Assembly: GCA_020205615.1 (NCBI GenBank)
Contig: CM035171.1
Coordinates: forward strand, 22,695,741-22,759,740
Source: Panax quinquefolius
Lineage: Eukaryota; Streptophyta; Magnoliopsida; Apiales; Araliaceae
Direction of reading: 5' to 3'
Length of the DNA: 64,000 nucleotides
In this document: positions 23,760 through 36,640 of the stretch, one piece after another
How positions within the stretch are numbered: the first letter of the stretch is position 1
How the letters are laid out: every line of letters begins with the position of its first letter
Notes under the pieces: generated by a model
Databases searched by the model: none
Seen by the model: the letters and a program-made list of their open reading frames with translations, nothing else
What the model was told of the DNA's origin: nothing
Made by a program: the position numbers and the translations under genes

Positions 23760-25134
23760 GATGCGTATGAGGAAGAAAGTGCAAGAAGGTGTTATCTAGG
23801 AAGCAAGAATCGATGAAGAAGGAATACTTGAGTCAACTCCGGACTTTGTGTTCTAACGACCACGATTTAAAGTATAAAATCATGATGGAGGCGTACAACA
23901 CACCGCCGTTTGCAATCCATCTGGGAGTACCAAAATGTATCATGATCTTGACATACATTTTGGTGGGGCAATATGAAGAGAGAGATAATTTGTTTATCTC
24001 AAGGTGTCTAACGTGTCAACGAGTCGGCGGAGACATCAAGTACCAAAATGTCCATTGCAACCACTTGAAATTCCGAATGGAAGTGGGAGCACATTACCAT
24101 GGATTCAAGTTCTCGATCTTCCTAAGGTTTCTCAAGGTATAGATGCAATTTGGGTCATTGTTGATAGATTGACCAAGTCTGCTCATTTCTTACCGATACG
24201 AGAAACTTATACACTTGAACGTCTTGCTCGTATGTACATAAACGAGATTGTAAGACTGCATGGTATGCCGGTATCCATAGTTTCTGATCGAGACCCAAGA
24301 TTCACTTCATGATTTTGGGTTAGTTTGCAGAAAGCTATGGGCGCAGATTTCTGATTTAGTTTCGGATATCATCCTCAGACGGATGGACAGTCGGAGAGGA
24401 CTATTCAAACTCTTGAAGATCTATTAAGACTCTGTGTCCTTGATTTCAAGGGAAGTTGGGACAAGTTCTTACCATTGGTGGAGTTTTCCTACAACAACAG
24501 TTATCAAGCAAGTATTGGCATGGCTCCATTCGAAGCGTTGTATGGAAGAAAGTGTCGTTCTCCAGTATGCTGGGAGGAGGTGGATAAAGCAACGTTGTTG
24601 GGATCGGAGTTGGTACGTATGACTACGGAAAAGATTCAAACGATCCGGCAACGTATAAAAACCTCACAAGATAGACAAAAGAGTTATGCTGATCTTCATC
24701 GAAAGGATGTGGAATTCGATATAGAAGATCATGTGTTGTTACGAGTTGCTCCGTGGAAAGGAGTTACTGAGATTTGGAAAGAGAGGAAAACTCAATCCTC
24801 GATTCATTGGCCCATTTTAATCCTCGATCGAGTAGGGCATGGCTATATAGACTTCGCTTTTACCGCCAAGTATGTCTCGTGTTCATAACATTTTTCACAT
24901 ATTCATGTTACGTAAATATGTGGAAGACCCGAACCACATTATTGCGTTAGAACCGGATGAAATAGCGGAAGATTTGACGTATGAAGAGATTCCTGTTCAA
25001 ATTTTGGATAAGAAGGAACATATTCTACGCTGTTGACGAAATGGAGAAACCACGATGTTGACGATGTGACTTGGGAGTTAGAATCTGAAATGAAATCAAG
25101 GTATCCTTTCCTCTTCAATATACCAGGTACGTAC
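23760..25134 (+). pseudogene. Element A integrase and chromodomain-like C-terminus
   Basis: Inserts the cDNA into the genome. The zinc-binding end is partly visible at about 23995-24035 (RCLTCQRV). The catalytic core has [13 protein letters not shown] (first Asp), [13 protein letters not shown] (second Asp) and [17 protein letters not shown] (Glu), so the DDE set is present. It continues [38 protein letters not shown] and [14 protein letters not shown] stop follows TS at 24310 and shifts occur around 24350 and 24790. Near 25040-25110 the frame reads WRNHDVDDVTWELESEMK and RYPFLF, the chromodomain-like end of Tekay/Del chromoviruses, thought to direct insertion to heterochromatin. Confidence 0.93.
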
Positions 25135-25160
25135 CCTAATTTCGAGGGCGAAATTTCATA

Positions 25161-25172
25161 CGAAGGGGAGAT
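25161..25172 (+). promoter_or_regulatory. Polypurine tract of element A
   Basis: CGAAGGGGAGAT directly before the 3' LTR start TGTAAAATCCC. Confidence 0.88.
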
Positions 25173-27614
25173 TGTAAAATCCCAACTTTTTGAATAAAGA
25201 TGAATTTTCTATAAATATTATTTTTGAATATTATGGAGTGAAATTGTTATAATGTTATAGTTGTGGGTAATATTTATAAATTTTGCAAAGTACACAAGTT
25301 GTTATATAATATTCGATTGGTTAGGGAATATTCGTTTTAACAGGGAATATTAAAGACAACCAGACAATCATTGGTGGACCCCATTAACGGAATTATTGTC
25401 GGATTGAGAAAGCGACAAAAATACTTTTATGAAAATAACGGCGGAAGTTTTACCGTTAATCTATTGAAACACCCGGTGTTAAAAAAAGTACGAGATTACG
25501 GCGTGGTTGCATAGTTACGCACGGTATTAGTTATTGATGCTTACGTGATAAGTCACTCAGCTTTTGTTGGTATTATTAATGTAATAATACGAAAATCTTT
25601 TATATAAAAATGAATACTTTTATAAAGTTATTCTATAAATAGAATATATTATATTCTATTATGCATAGTGTTGCATATTGTCTCGCATAGTATTTTGCAT
25701 AGTAAAATCTTTTTATATAAAATAGAATACTTTTATAAAGTTATCATTTTATTAGACAATAATTAGAATATATTATATTTTATTATGCATAGTGTTTGTA
25801 TAGTGCATGCATAGTGTTTGCATAGTAAAATCTTTTATAAAGTTATTCGTTTTATTAGATTATAAATAAAATATATTATATTTTATTTAAAAGATTTTAC
25901 TTTAAATAAGGATCGATTAAAGTAAATCAATACGGACCGTTTATGAGTTAGTTACTATGCGTATCCATTTTTCTATAAATAGAAGCTCATTCCTTCATTA
26001 TTTTCTTATTTAATTCATTTGAAACTCTAGAGAGATAAACTATAGAGAGAAAGAAGAAAGTATTCTCGCTACTTCACTACTTATATATCCAAAGACTCTT
26101 TTTTCTTAAGGTAGGGAATATTATTTGTTGTACTCGTAGGGGTGTTATTCTTTTGTATTCACGAAGAGAACTTATGTTATTCCATTCTTTATTATTACAT
26201 TGGAATAACTTTGATACTGTGAAGCTACCCTATACTTGGTGACATTCTTCTATTATTCCGTCTTTATTATTCATTTGAAATATCCTCACATGCATGCGTT
26301 TTACATGGGACCGTTCTCGTCTTTATTATTATTACATTAGAATATCCTGTTTTGTGCGTTTCTGGCCGGACCGATTCCGCCCTTATTAGTATTACATTTG
26401 GAATAACGCATACATCGGCAAGTACGCATGCATGGTGATTTCTGTTGTTATTCCATTCTTTATTATTACATTGGAACATCACATCGGTGCAATTTAATTT
26501 TTGACACGGTTCCGATTATTTAGTGTTCATTGAATAATGCGCTCTACGCGAAATCCGCATAAATGGTGATTTCTTTTGTTATTCCATTCTTTATTATACT
26601 CAATTGGTTAAAGTTTTGACTTCTATACTCTATGAAATTGTGGAATATCCTTAATATTTGCACTTCATCCTATATCTTTTCATGGAAATATTCTTCTGAG
26701 CATTCTTGAATTTTACTCTACAAATCAGTATCATGTTGACAATTTGGACATTATTAGTTCCTGGATAAATTAATTCTTGAACTTGTTTTATTGAATTCTT
26801 ATATCATTGTCATCATCCTCATGTTTATATTTTTTTGAAAGTCATCTGTGGCTTGTAGTGCATAGATGAACTTGGTATGGTTATGACCAGGGATTATTCG
26901 GTGTAATCATGACCGTAATGTTACAAATGATGTGGTAAAAGTCCTCATTGGCCCGTAGTGCATTGATGGACAGTTATTGGCATGATCATGACCATTAATG
27001 AATACACAAATATTCTTGGCCCGTAGTGCATGGATAATTGTGGTCGTGATACTAAAAAATATCCTTGGTCAGTAGTGCGCAGGGGTGATTCGATGATGTG
27101 GATTATTTATTGTCGAGTCTCGATGATAAAAGTGATGAAAATCTTTTAAATCATAAAAGATAGTAGATTTTATTCTCTACTTGACTCTTTTAATGGATTA
27201 CTTGTTTCATTGCAGCTTAAACTTGATGTTTGTTATATTTTATCGTTTTAACACTGTTGAAGGCCAATGATAATTTATTCTGCATTATCTTAGTCATAAT
27301 ATTCTTATTGGGCTAGTTGAGCTCACCCTTTCTTTCACTGTTCTCTTCAGGAAATGAGAACGTCGCTGGGACGAGTCGGGGAACGGAGTGATGGTCCGGA
27401 TGATAGTATTAGCTAGTAGTCCTCACTATTCTATTAAATAGTGTGATAATAAATGTAATGAGGACTCATTCTGAGAGTGGATATTGTCTAGAAGACAGTA
27501 TTTGTATTTAAACTCACAACTCTCTTGTTGTATAATTAAGATTGTATTTATTTTTTGTACCATGTATTTGGCGACTCAGAATAGGTAATGTATACCTATT
27601 TTGGGGGCGTTACA
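25173..27614 (+). repeat. 3' LTR of element A (2442 bp)
   Basis: Collinear with the split 5' LTR; TATA box at 25973, ends GGGGGCGTTACA. It differs from the 5' LTR by many small substitutions and indels, a large share of them at CAGG/CCTG sites. It is followed by the TSD CTAAG. Confidence 0.95.
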
Positions 27615-27779
27615 CTAAGGCTAAGTCAGCGCAGGTCAGTCATCTATTTAATCACCACGACCGCTAGAATTTCTAGCGGACAACAACATTAAGCAAATCA
27701 ACATCATACCAAAAGCAACATAACTGCAACATAACAACATACCAAAACCAACATAATTACTATCTCATATGTTAAGTTG

Positions 27780-28248
27780 TATTCGTCAAACCAAGAAGTG
27801 TCTTCCTTATAGCGGTTTTCTAACTAAAATTTTCCAGCATTTTAAAATCTCTTTTGATGATAAAATTGTTGTCTAACAATGAATTTGTGGATTCTGCCAA
27901 TTTGAAATAATCTCATATTTCTTCTGTCAATGGTGTGTTTATACGTATTGTTCCTGATCCTTTACCTATACCACATACTTCTGCCTCTTCTGATCTGCAT
28001 TCTGATAATCCATCATGCTCTACTTTGCCAAACTCTACTATTTCATCTCCTGAAGTGTTAAGTTTGTTGACTACCATCCTTCGTAATCAAGAAGCTATGA
28101 AAACTAATATTGTTGATATAAAACACATATTTAATGTCTTGGAAAAAGGAAATCTGCCTATGCAGGCTAATGATTTACATCAGTGTTTTACTCAAATAGA
28201 AGATGAATTCATTGATTTATACGTTGGTTTTGAGTTACAAACTGTGGC
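27780..28248 (+). pseudogene. Sirevirus-associated ORF, 5' piece (plant transposon-protein-like)
   Basis: The first readable block (about 27797-27880) is TKKCLPYSGFLTKIFQHFKI, which resembles the LPYG..LTKIF.HF motif of the 'putative plant transposon protein' families. After stops at about 27880 and 27911, a frame from 27935 reads RIVPDPLPIPHTSASSDLH, then Ser/Pro-rich sequence and SPEVLSLLTTILRNQEAMK, VDIKHIFNVLEKG and a short acidic helix. The frame is cut by solo LTR E at GTGGC and continues at 49776. The protein could be the extra ORF found 3' of pol in some Sireviruses, but I cannot prove this from the sequence. Confidence 0.5.
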
Positions 28249-31165
28249 TGTGACGCCCCCAAAATTAGGTATATATCACCCATTCTGAGTCGCCAGATAC
28301 ATGGTACAAAATTCAAATACAACTTTATTTATACAACTGTTGAGCTGTCGTATAGAATACGACCACAGTTAACTGTGAGTTTTATTACAAATATATGTAA
28401 CTTTCATGGTGCCTCGACCACAACCTTAAAATGGTACTTTACATAAAAGAATAGTCAAAAACTATTTTAGAAATTAAAATCTTTGGGAAGTGCTCAAGAA
28501 ACCTTCAAATACATGGGAGGCCATGCGTACAGGTTATAATAGATATCATATGGCCACAGAATTATCCTTGGTTGACCCAATAGATCCCAAAGAAAAACGA
28601 GAAGATTACTATCATCTTCTTTTCAATGGTGAGTCTTCTCTTGCCATATAACTATTTCCACTGTCTCCAAGTGAATATTATATTTTAAATCAACTCCAAG
28701 ATCATATAGGTAGTGCCCGTAAATATACTCAGCAAGTGGATGCGCACAACCCTGTCTTATGATAACACGAAGTTGTATGTCATTAGACATCTTGTATGAT
28801 AATGGCAAAACACCCTTCCAAAGTTGGGTTCACCTCACCCTATTTGATTCACCAAATATAACTACTAAATGTTGTATAGAATACAACACACTTTTCTATA
28901 CTGTTCAAGGAGAACCTCCACAGCTAGAGACCACTGTTCTATTCCATTGTTATCCTCGTTCAACCCGGCAACACTCTTATTATCTGAAAGGAATTGTGAA
29001 GCAGAAAGGGTGAGCACAACTAGCCTAGTAAGGAATATCATGACTAAAGATAATTAAATTATCAATAGCTTTTATCAATAATAAATCAGAGATTTAGAAC
29101 GACAAAACTAATGATTTGGCCACCAAAGTTGGCACGTTTTACTGAATACCCGATTGAACTTTTAATTTTTTGAATTACATCACTGAACTAATTATTATTT
29201 TACAATTAAGCTGTAAGACCCCAACTTATTATTAATGAAATTTAATTTTCTCTATTTATTATTTTGAAATAGTAAGGGTTGATTTGATTAATTTGGATAG
29301 TTATGGGTAAAATACGCAAATATTTTAAAATAAGCAAGTGGTTATAAAATATTCATTGTTGTTGGGGAATATTCGTTTGGTCGTGGAATATTCAAGACCT
29401 TTTCGAGGAATATTTCAATGACGGCCACAAGTAGATGCATGTGGGCCCCATAACGAAAAAGCGATTGGATGAAGAAAGCGACAAATATAAGTTGTTTAAA
29501 AATAACTTGTACGTAGTTATTACAATTATCTTGTTAAAATACTCTGTGGTTAAAACACAAGAAGACACTCAGTATTGCACCAATTATTGATTCTTATGTA
29601 AGAAGGCACTACTCAATAATGGTTCTGATAATTACTAATCAAAGTATTTTATTTTATTGATTTAATAATTGTTGCGTTGATATTTTATATTTTCGTTATT
29701 TCAATAATTGTCATTTACAAGTATTTTTCATTATCGATGCAATAATTCATATTATCTGAATAATATTATTAGATAATATTATTGGCAATGTCTAGAAAGT
29801 TACATACAGGAGAGGTTTGGTCACCTAATTGCGGCGCCAAGAAGGATAAATTCTTATTGGAAAGCCCCCTCTTTCCAGAAAGCGCACGGTTGTCAATATT
29901 GTGATTCGTAATATTATTTGTGAATAATTAATTATTGATTCATATGATGAGAAAAATATTGATTTTATGTGGATATAGATGGAAAAATTTTAATGTGACA
30001 ATTGTTGAAAATTGAAATTTTATCTTTTACGATAAAATAATTCATTTAAATATATTATTATATTTTAATAATATAATAATGGTGATATTTTTACAACGAA
30101 TGTGGGATATATGAGTATCTGAGGAAGAGTATTTTGTTGCAATAAATGTTTAACACATGTTAAACATGTAAATTGGACCCCATTTATTCGGTGAAATTTG
30201 ATTATAGCTTTTGTAAAATCGTCTCAGTTTGTGGATTTTTCGGTCAATTTATGTTTGGAATTTGGAAAAATTTTCTTCTGCAAAGTTGTAGAGAATTGAA
30301 TTTTCTATAAAAAGTCGCGAGATTCGAATTTTCTGATAAAAGGGCTATTTATTGTGAATTATTGAAGTAGAAGTCTCAAATAATTGATTTTTGGAAGTTT
30401 TAATTATTATTTTAAAGAAAAACGTTTTTTGCATTTAAGTGGGCTAACATGTGATATTAATTACTGAAATCAGATCTTCAAAGATGGGCTAAGGAAATTT
30501 ATAATATATATTAATATTTTATTAAATTTTACGCTTTTGTGTTCTAAGCGATTTTCCTATAAATAGGGTGCTTAGGTTAGAATTGAAAATCACACCGTAA
30601 CTCGAAGTTTTCTCTCTATATTATCGAGCGTATTCTTGTGAGTATTTTGAGTATACTTTGAGTATTGTTAGGCGGTCTGAAGTTCCTTCAAAGACTATAC
30701 CCTAGATTCCAATTTAAAATCTTGTCTTTGTGAGGTAAGGGATATTATTTTTTCAGAATGATATTATTTCTTCAATATCATTATGTTGAAATATTGATCT
30801 GAAGTTTTATCAAATTTGGAACTTTTGGTGTCTGAGTTACTATTCACGATATCTGACTATTCACGATACGACCTAATTATTCACGAATACATTTACACTA
30901 TTCAATGAAAAATGAAAAATTTTCTTTTCGTCAAAATATCTATTACGGATACTAGCTTTGATTGTATCCATATTTTGATCATTCTTGAATTTTACACCAC
31001 CTGTGATTATTTTTGAGGTATTTTGGGACGTGGATAAAACAAAGTACTAATCCTTAATCCTTAATCCTTGTCATTTTGTTTCCTTTGGATTCGTTTCCTT
31101 TAAAAATATTTTCATCATCTTCAAATCTTAAATGATGATATTCTTGAATATCTTTGGGCCTGTAG

Positions 31166-33896
31166 TGTAAGACCGAAATTTTTTAAATAAAAAGGAATTT
31201 CCTTTATTTATTATTTTGAAATAGTAAGGGTGGATTTGATTAATGTGGATAGTTAAGGGTTAAATACGCAAATATTTCAAAATAAGCAAGTGGTTATAAA
31301 ATATTCATTTTTTGTTTGGGAATATTCGTTTGGTCGTGGAATATTCGTGCTTGTCGGGAATATTCGCATAACTGGCGCATGACCATGTGTGGAGCCCCAT
31401 AACGAAAAGCGATTGGATGAGAAAACGCACAAAGTTTGGGTGGTTATAAATAACTAGCGTAGTTATTCAAGTTAATTTGTTGGAATACCCAAATTGGTTA
31501 AAATATAATGAATACGCGTGGTTCTTCAGCGTTAAGACGGTATTACTGTGACAGATATTGTTGAATTATTGATTAAATACGTAAGATGGCACTACTCGAT
31601 AATTTTCACATGAGTTCTTATTCAATATTTTATTTTATTGATTCAATAATTTTTGCGTTGATATTTTATATTATTCTTTGTTTCAATAATTGTCTTTTGA
31701 CATGTATTTCCCATTATCGGATCAATAATTCATATTATTTGAATAATATTATTAGATAACATTATTGGCAATGTCTAGAAAGTTTACCTAAGGAGAGGTT
31801 TGGTCACCTAATTGCGGCGCCAAGAAGGAGAGATCCTTATTGAAAGCCCCTCTTTCACAGGAACAATTTTGGTTGTCATAAATGTGATTATGTAATATTA
31901 TTTGTGAATAATTAATTATTGATTCATATGATAAGGAAATATTTATTTTATATGAATATAAATGATGGATTTATTTATGTGGTTATTAATGAAGGAATTA
32001 ATGTTGAGGTGTTTTATCGATTATTTTATCGGATTGGAGGTATTAAAAATCAAATCGTGGGTTTTGAGATATATCATGGGGTTATAATTTTTAATCCGAC
32101 CGTTGGATTGTGGTAATTTTTGGGTATGTTATACATACATAAGTTGAGTATATGTCCACAAATTTTGAAGCGTTAAAAATGCACGAATGATTTGTTGTGA
32201 ATTTTAAGAGGTGTCGGATTCGGAAATTAGGTTTATAATTGATTTTGGTGGAAAATTCTAGAATTGAGTGGGCCCCACTTGTGGTTGGTGAAAAAATGTG
32301 CTGAATTTTATTTCAAATGTGGTGGGTGGCAATAGTAGCGAGTAAAGCCATCGGTAGCGAGTCAAGTCTGCTTGGTGGGCTAACATTTTCCTATAAATAG
32401 AGGCTAAGTTAGAATTGAAAATCATACCGTAAACAAAGTTTTCTCTCTTTTCTCTCTATATTATTGAGCGTATTTTGTGAGTATTTAGATACTTTGAGAG
32501 TTCTTTATTCAAGACAAGTTTCATTCAAGATCACTTGAGGCCTTTCCTTAGGAAATCTTGATTCTTTGAGGTAAGGGATGTTATTTTCTTCTCAAATGAT
32601 ATTAATTCTTTGATATCATTATCTTTGAAATATTGGTTGGTACTTTTTATCAAATTTGGAACTTTTTCATGTCGGGGTTACTATTATTCATGAGTTACTA
32701 TTCACGAGTTACTATTCATGAGTTACTTATTCGTAGTACTATTCATGAAGCGTGAAAATGTTTTTTTGTGGAATTTCTATCTTTTGGTGTGTGAGTTACT
32801 ATTCACGATACTCTGGACTATTCACGATATCTGACTATTCACGAATACGGCACTATTCACCAAAAAATGAAAATTTTTCTTTTCGTCTAAAATATCTATT
32901 CTGGATACTAGCTTTGATTGTATCCATGTTTTGATCATTCTTGAATTTTACTTCACTATGATTATTTATGAAGTATTTTGAAACTCGGATTGTTTAAAGT
33001 ACTGAATCCATAATATTTGTCATTTTGTTTCTTTGGATTCGTTCTTTAAAAGTATTTTCATCATCCTCGGTCTTAAATGATGATAGTATTGAATATCTTT
33101 GGGCTGTGAAGTGCAAAGATGAATGATTCTGAAGAATATCTTTGGCACGTAGTGTAAAAGATGAGCAGTGTTTAAATGAACATGACTTGGATCGATGAAT
33201 ATCTTTGGCCTTTAGTGCAAAGATGAGCAGTGTTTAAATGAACATGACCGGTGATGAATATCTTTGGCCTTTAGTGCAAAGATGAGCAGTGTTGAGATGA
33301 ACATGACCGATTGATGAATATCTTTTGGCTGTAGTGCTGAAAGATGAATATTTGATTTGAGATGAATATTGATTGATGTTAGAGGATAAAATATTGATGA
33401 TGGATCGTTAAATTCATAGATTATAGTAGATTTCATCTCTCACGTAACTCTTCTATGAATTATTATTTTCATTCTTGAATATTGATCCGAAACTTGTTGT
33501 ACATTTTATTCTATCGAGTTTTCCTCTGTTGGAGACTAACGATAATTTGTTGTATATTATCTTAGTCATAACATTCTTTACTGGGCTAGTTGAGCTCACC
33601 CTTTTCCTTGTTGTTCCATTTTTCTTCTCAGGAGGCGAGAATGTAGCGAGTACTAGTCGGGGTATGGAATGAAGGTTCTAGAGAGAGTTGTTTAGTAGTC
33701 CTCACCATTATTGTAAAATAATGTATCAATAAATGTGATGAGGATTTATTTGAGTATAAATATTGTCTAGAAGATAATATTTGTATTTAACTCACAGTTT
33801 TACTGTTGTAATAATAAAGTTGTAGTTGTTTCTGTACCATGTATTTGGCGACTCAGAATGGGTTGGATGGAATGGACCTATTTTGGGGTCGTCACA
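31166..33896 (+). mobile_element. Solo LTR C (2731 bp) inside element B's 5' LTR
   Basis: Runs TGTAAGACC...GGGGTCGTCACA and is flanked on both sides by TGTAG (31161-31165, 33897-33901). The interrupted host sequence GCCTGTAGTGCAAAGATG is intact in the 3' LTR at about 42031. TATA box at 32391. No internal domain. Confidence 0.92.
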
Positions 33897-33901
33897 TGTA
33901 G

Positions 33902-34716
33902 TGCAAAGATGAATGATTTCTTGATGAATATCTTTGGCCCGTAGTGCAAAGATGAACAGGTGTTGAGATGAACATGACCTGACTGATTAATATCTTTGGC
34001 CGTAGTGCAAAGATGAGCAGTGTTGAGATGAACATGACTCATCGATTAATATCTTTGGCCCGTAGTACAAAGATGAGCAGTGTTTAGATGAACATGATTA
34101 ATCGATGAATATCTTTGGCACTGTAGTCAAAAAGATGAATATTTGATTCCAGATATATATTGATTGATGTTTACAGGATAAAATATCGACGATGAACTTT
34201 TAAATTCATATATAGAAGATAGTAGTTTGCATTCTCTACTTAACTCTTCTAATGAATTATTATTTCATTGCGAAGATTGATTTAAAAGCGGTTGTCTATT
34301 GTATTCTATTAGATTTTTCCTGTTGAAGACTAACGATAATTTGTTGTATATTATCTTAGTCATAATATTCTTCTTGGGCTAGTTGAGCTCACCCTTTTTC
34401 TTGTTGTTCCATTTTTCTTCTCGTAAAGGCAAGAATGTAGCGAGTACTAGTGATGGGGTATGGAATGAAGGTTCTAGAGAGAGTTGTTTAGTAGTCCTCA
34501 CCATTTTTGTAAAATAATGTATCAATAATTGTGATGAGGATTTATTTGGGTATGTATATTGTCTAGAAGACAATAATTGTATTTTAACTCATAGTATATA
34601 TGTTGTCGTATTTTGCATGACAAATGTATTAATAAAGTTGTAGTTATTTCTGTACCATGTATTTGGCGACTCAGAATGGGTTGGATGGAATGGACCTATT
34701 TTGTGGGTGTCACACG
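33902..34716 (+). repeat. Extra LTR 3' tail (X) without a matching start
   Basis: This 815-bp piece runs from the GCAAAGATGAAT array to a normal LTR end (GGGTGTCACA) and is followed by CGTAGTGCAAAG and a second LTR tail that ends at the primer-binding site. Only two LTR starts (29212, 31166) exist for three LTR ends (33896, 34716, 35341). It is most simply a solo LTR that lost its 5' part by recombination in the shared tandem array. Confidence 0.7.
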
Positions 34717-35343
34717 TAGTGCAAAGATGAACAGGTGTTTAGATGAACATGACCAACTGATGAATATCTTTGGCACAGTAGTGCAAAGATGAATATTTGA
34801 TTCGGATATATATTGATTGATGTTCTGGGGATAAAAATGAGCGATGAACTTTTAAATTCATACATAGAAGATAGTAGTTTGCATTCTCTACTTAACTCTT
34901 CTAATGAATTATTATTTCATTGCGAATATTGATTTAAAATTTGTTGTCTATTGTATTCTATTAGATTTTTCCCTGTTGAAGACTAACGGTAATTTGTTGT
35001 ATATTATCTTAGTCATAATATTCTTTCTTTGGGCTAGTTGAGCTCACCCTTTTCCTTTTTGTTCCATTTTTCTTCTCGGGAGGCGAGAATATAAATAGTA
35101 CGTATGCAGTGGGGTATGAAATGAAGGTTCTAGAGAGAGTTGTTTAGTAGTCCTCACCATTTTGTAAAATAATGTATCAATAAATGTGATGAGGATTTAT
35201 TTGAGTATAGATATTGTCAGAAGATAATATTTGTATTCAAACTCACGCTTTTCTTGTTGTAATAATAAAGTTGTAGTTGTTTACGTACCATGTATTGACA
35301 ACTCGAGAATGGGTGATGTATACCTATTTTGGGGCGTCACGGT

Positions 35344-35354
35344 TGGTATCGAGC
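35344..35354 (+). promoter_or_regulatory. Primer-binding site of element B (tRNA-iMet)
   Basis: TGGTATCGAGC, the canonical TGGTATCAGAGC with one base lost at the CAG. Confidence 0.82.
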
Positions 35355-35512
35355 TTAGGGATATGATCTCTGGCGGAGATCGGGGAATAGAACTAGGAGG
35401 GAGAGGCGAGTAAATCCTTCGCTAGTGTGTCCTACCTAAGCTTATTTGTTAGTTGGTCAAGTATATAGGGATATTATGTGATATATTGATTTCCTTAATT
35501 AACCCTTATTTT

Positions 35513-36640
35513 ATGGCGGTGTTGAGAATGTCGGTGAGAATATTAACAATGGAAATGAGACCAGAGTGGAGAGATGCTGTACTCACCAACGAGGAGAGCG
35601 TGCAACAGTTGGCAATGTTCCTCCTGTGAACAACACCACCGAAAGCGAGATGATGAGCGAGGGATGTTTAGAAGCTTTTTGCAGTTCATGCAAAATCGAC
35701 GAGGAGACTCATGTTCAAAATATAGGAGGAAATGATAACAATTCATGGGTTGTCACAACCAAGCGATTCAAAGAGTTGGGACCACGGAATTTAAGGGAAA
35801 GCCGAGATCCGATCATGGCGGAAACATGGGTCAAGCAAATTACCAAGATATTCGATGTCTTGGGATGCGGAGGAACAGAAGGTTCCATTCGCCACCTTTA
35901 TGTTCCGTGGCGAGGTAGACTCTTTGGGGGAGTCGTGAAGCGTACCCATCCGGTACACTAAGCATGTCTTGGGAGGCGTTTGAAACTATTTAATGACAAA
36001 TACTTTCACGAAAGTGTTAAATCGTATGAAGGAAGTGGAGTTCATCAGATTAGAACAAAACAACATGACCGGTGTCTCGAAGACGAGGCAAAGTTTGCGA
36101 GTTATCCAAGTTTGCACCTCATTTGGTGGAGAATGAGGAGCGATATATGCGGATGTTTTTGAGAGGTTTGAAACCCCGATACGACAATATCTCATTTCTC
36201 ATAAATTTTTCTCTATTTAGATGTTGTTATGAGGGCTCAATTGTTAGAAGCGAGATACTTGAGTATGTTCAACCAAGGACCATAACCAAGATCGTACTCG
36301 AGATAGCGATCAATGAGAATAATGATAACCCGGCGGAGAAAAAGCAGACGGACAAAAATGGTAACCACTCACGGTGGTAATCATGGCCATGAAAATAGAA
36401 GAAGCGAGTCACGAGGAGATTTTAAAAGAGGAGATTTAACAACGACCATGTGAAGGCGATAAAGTCTGCAAAGAATCGGTTCTAAGGAGGAGAACGACCA
36501 CCGGTCATATGCTATAAATGCGGAAAAAAGGACATATCGATCCAAGCGCCCACAACAGATTCAAGGTATGCTATAATTGTGGAAAGGAAGGACATATCGC
36601 TCGAGATTATGCGGTAGAGAGAAACCTAGTTCGTGGGGAC
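35513..36640 (+). pseudogene. gag: Element B gag, broken
   Basis: Capsid region in shifting frames: AETWVKQITKIFDVLGCGG at about 35820-35880, SKFAPHLVENEERYMRMFLR at about 36107-36165, then LRGLKPRYDNISFLI. One clear zinc knuckle CYNCGKEGHIARDY (about 36570-36611) follows a damaged one (HIDPSAHN). Its last Cys is replaced by Tyr. Compared with element A the same blocks are present but indels are more frequent. Confidence 0.87.

Larger units (their letters stand above)
5263..27614 (+). mobile_element. Ty3/gypsy chromovirus element A (Tekay/Del-like), with a nested copia in its 5' LTR
   Basis: Full-length but degenerate element flanked by the 5-bp duplication CTAAG (5258-5262 and 27615-27619). 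Order: 5' LTR, primer-binding site, gag, protease, RT, RNase H, integrase, chromodomain-like end, polypurine tract, 3' LTR. LTR ends are TGTAAAAT...TTACA or TCACA. Its 5' LTR is split by a 12.6-kb minus-strand copia element (7716-20279); without that insert the element is about 9.8 kb. The long LTRs (about 2.45 kb) and a C-terminal chromodomain-like sequence support the Tekay/Del lineage. Stops and frameshifts prevent a complete polyprotein. Confidence 0.95.
29212..35341 (+). repeat. 5' LTR of element B with nested LTRs
   Basis: 29212-31165 matches the start of the 3' LTR (40096 onward) and 34717-35341 its end. Between them lie solo LTR C (31166-33896) and an additional LTR tail (33902-34716). 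GAATATTC palindromes are at 29367 and 29386 (19 bp apart), the TATA box at 30557. The last bases read CACG instead of CACA. Confidence 0.88.
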
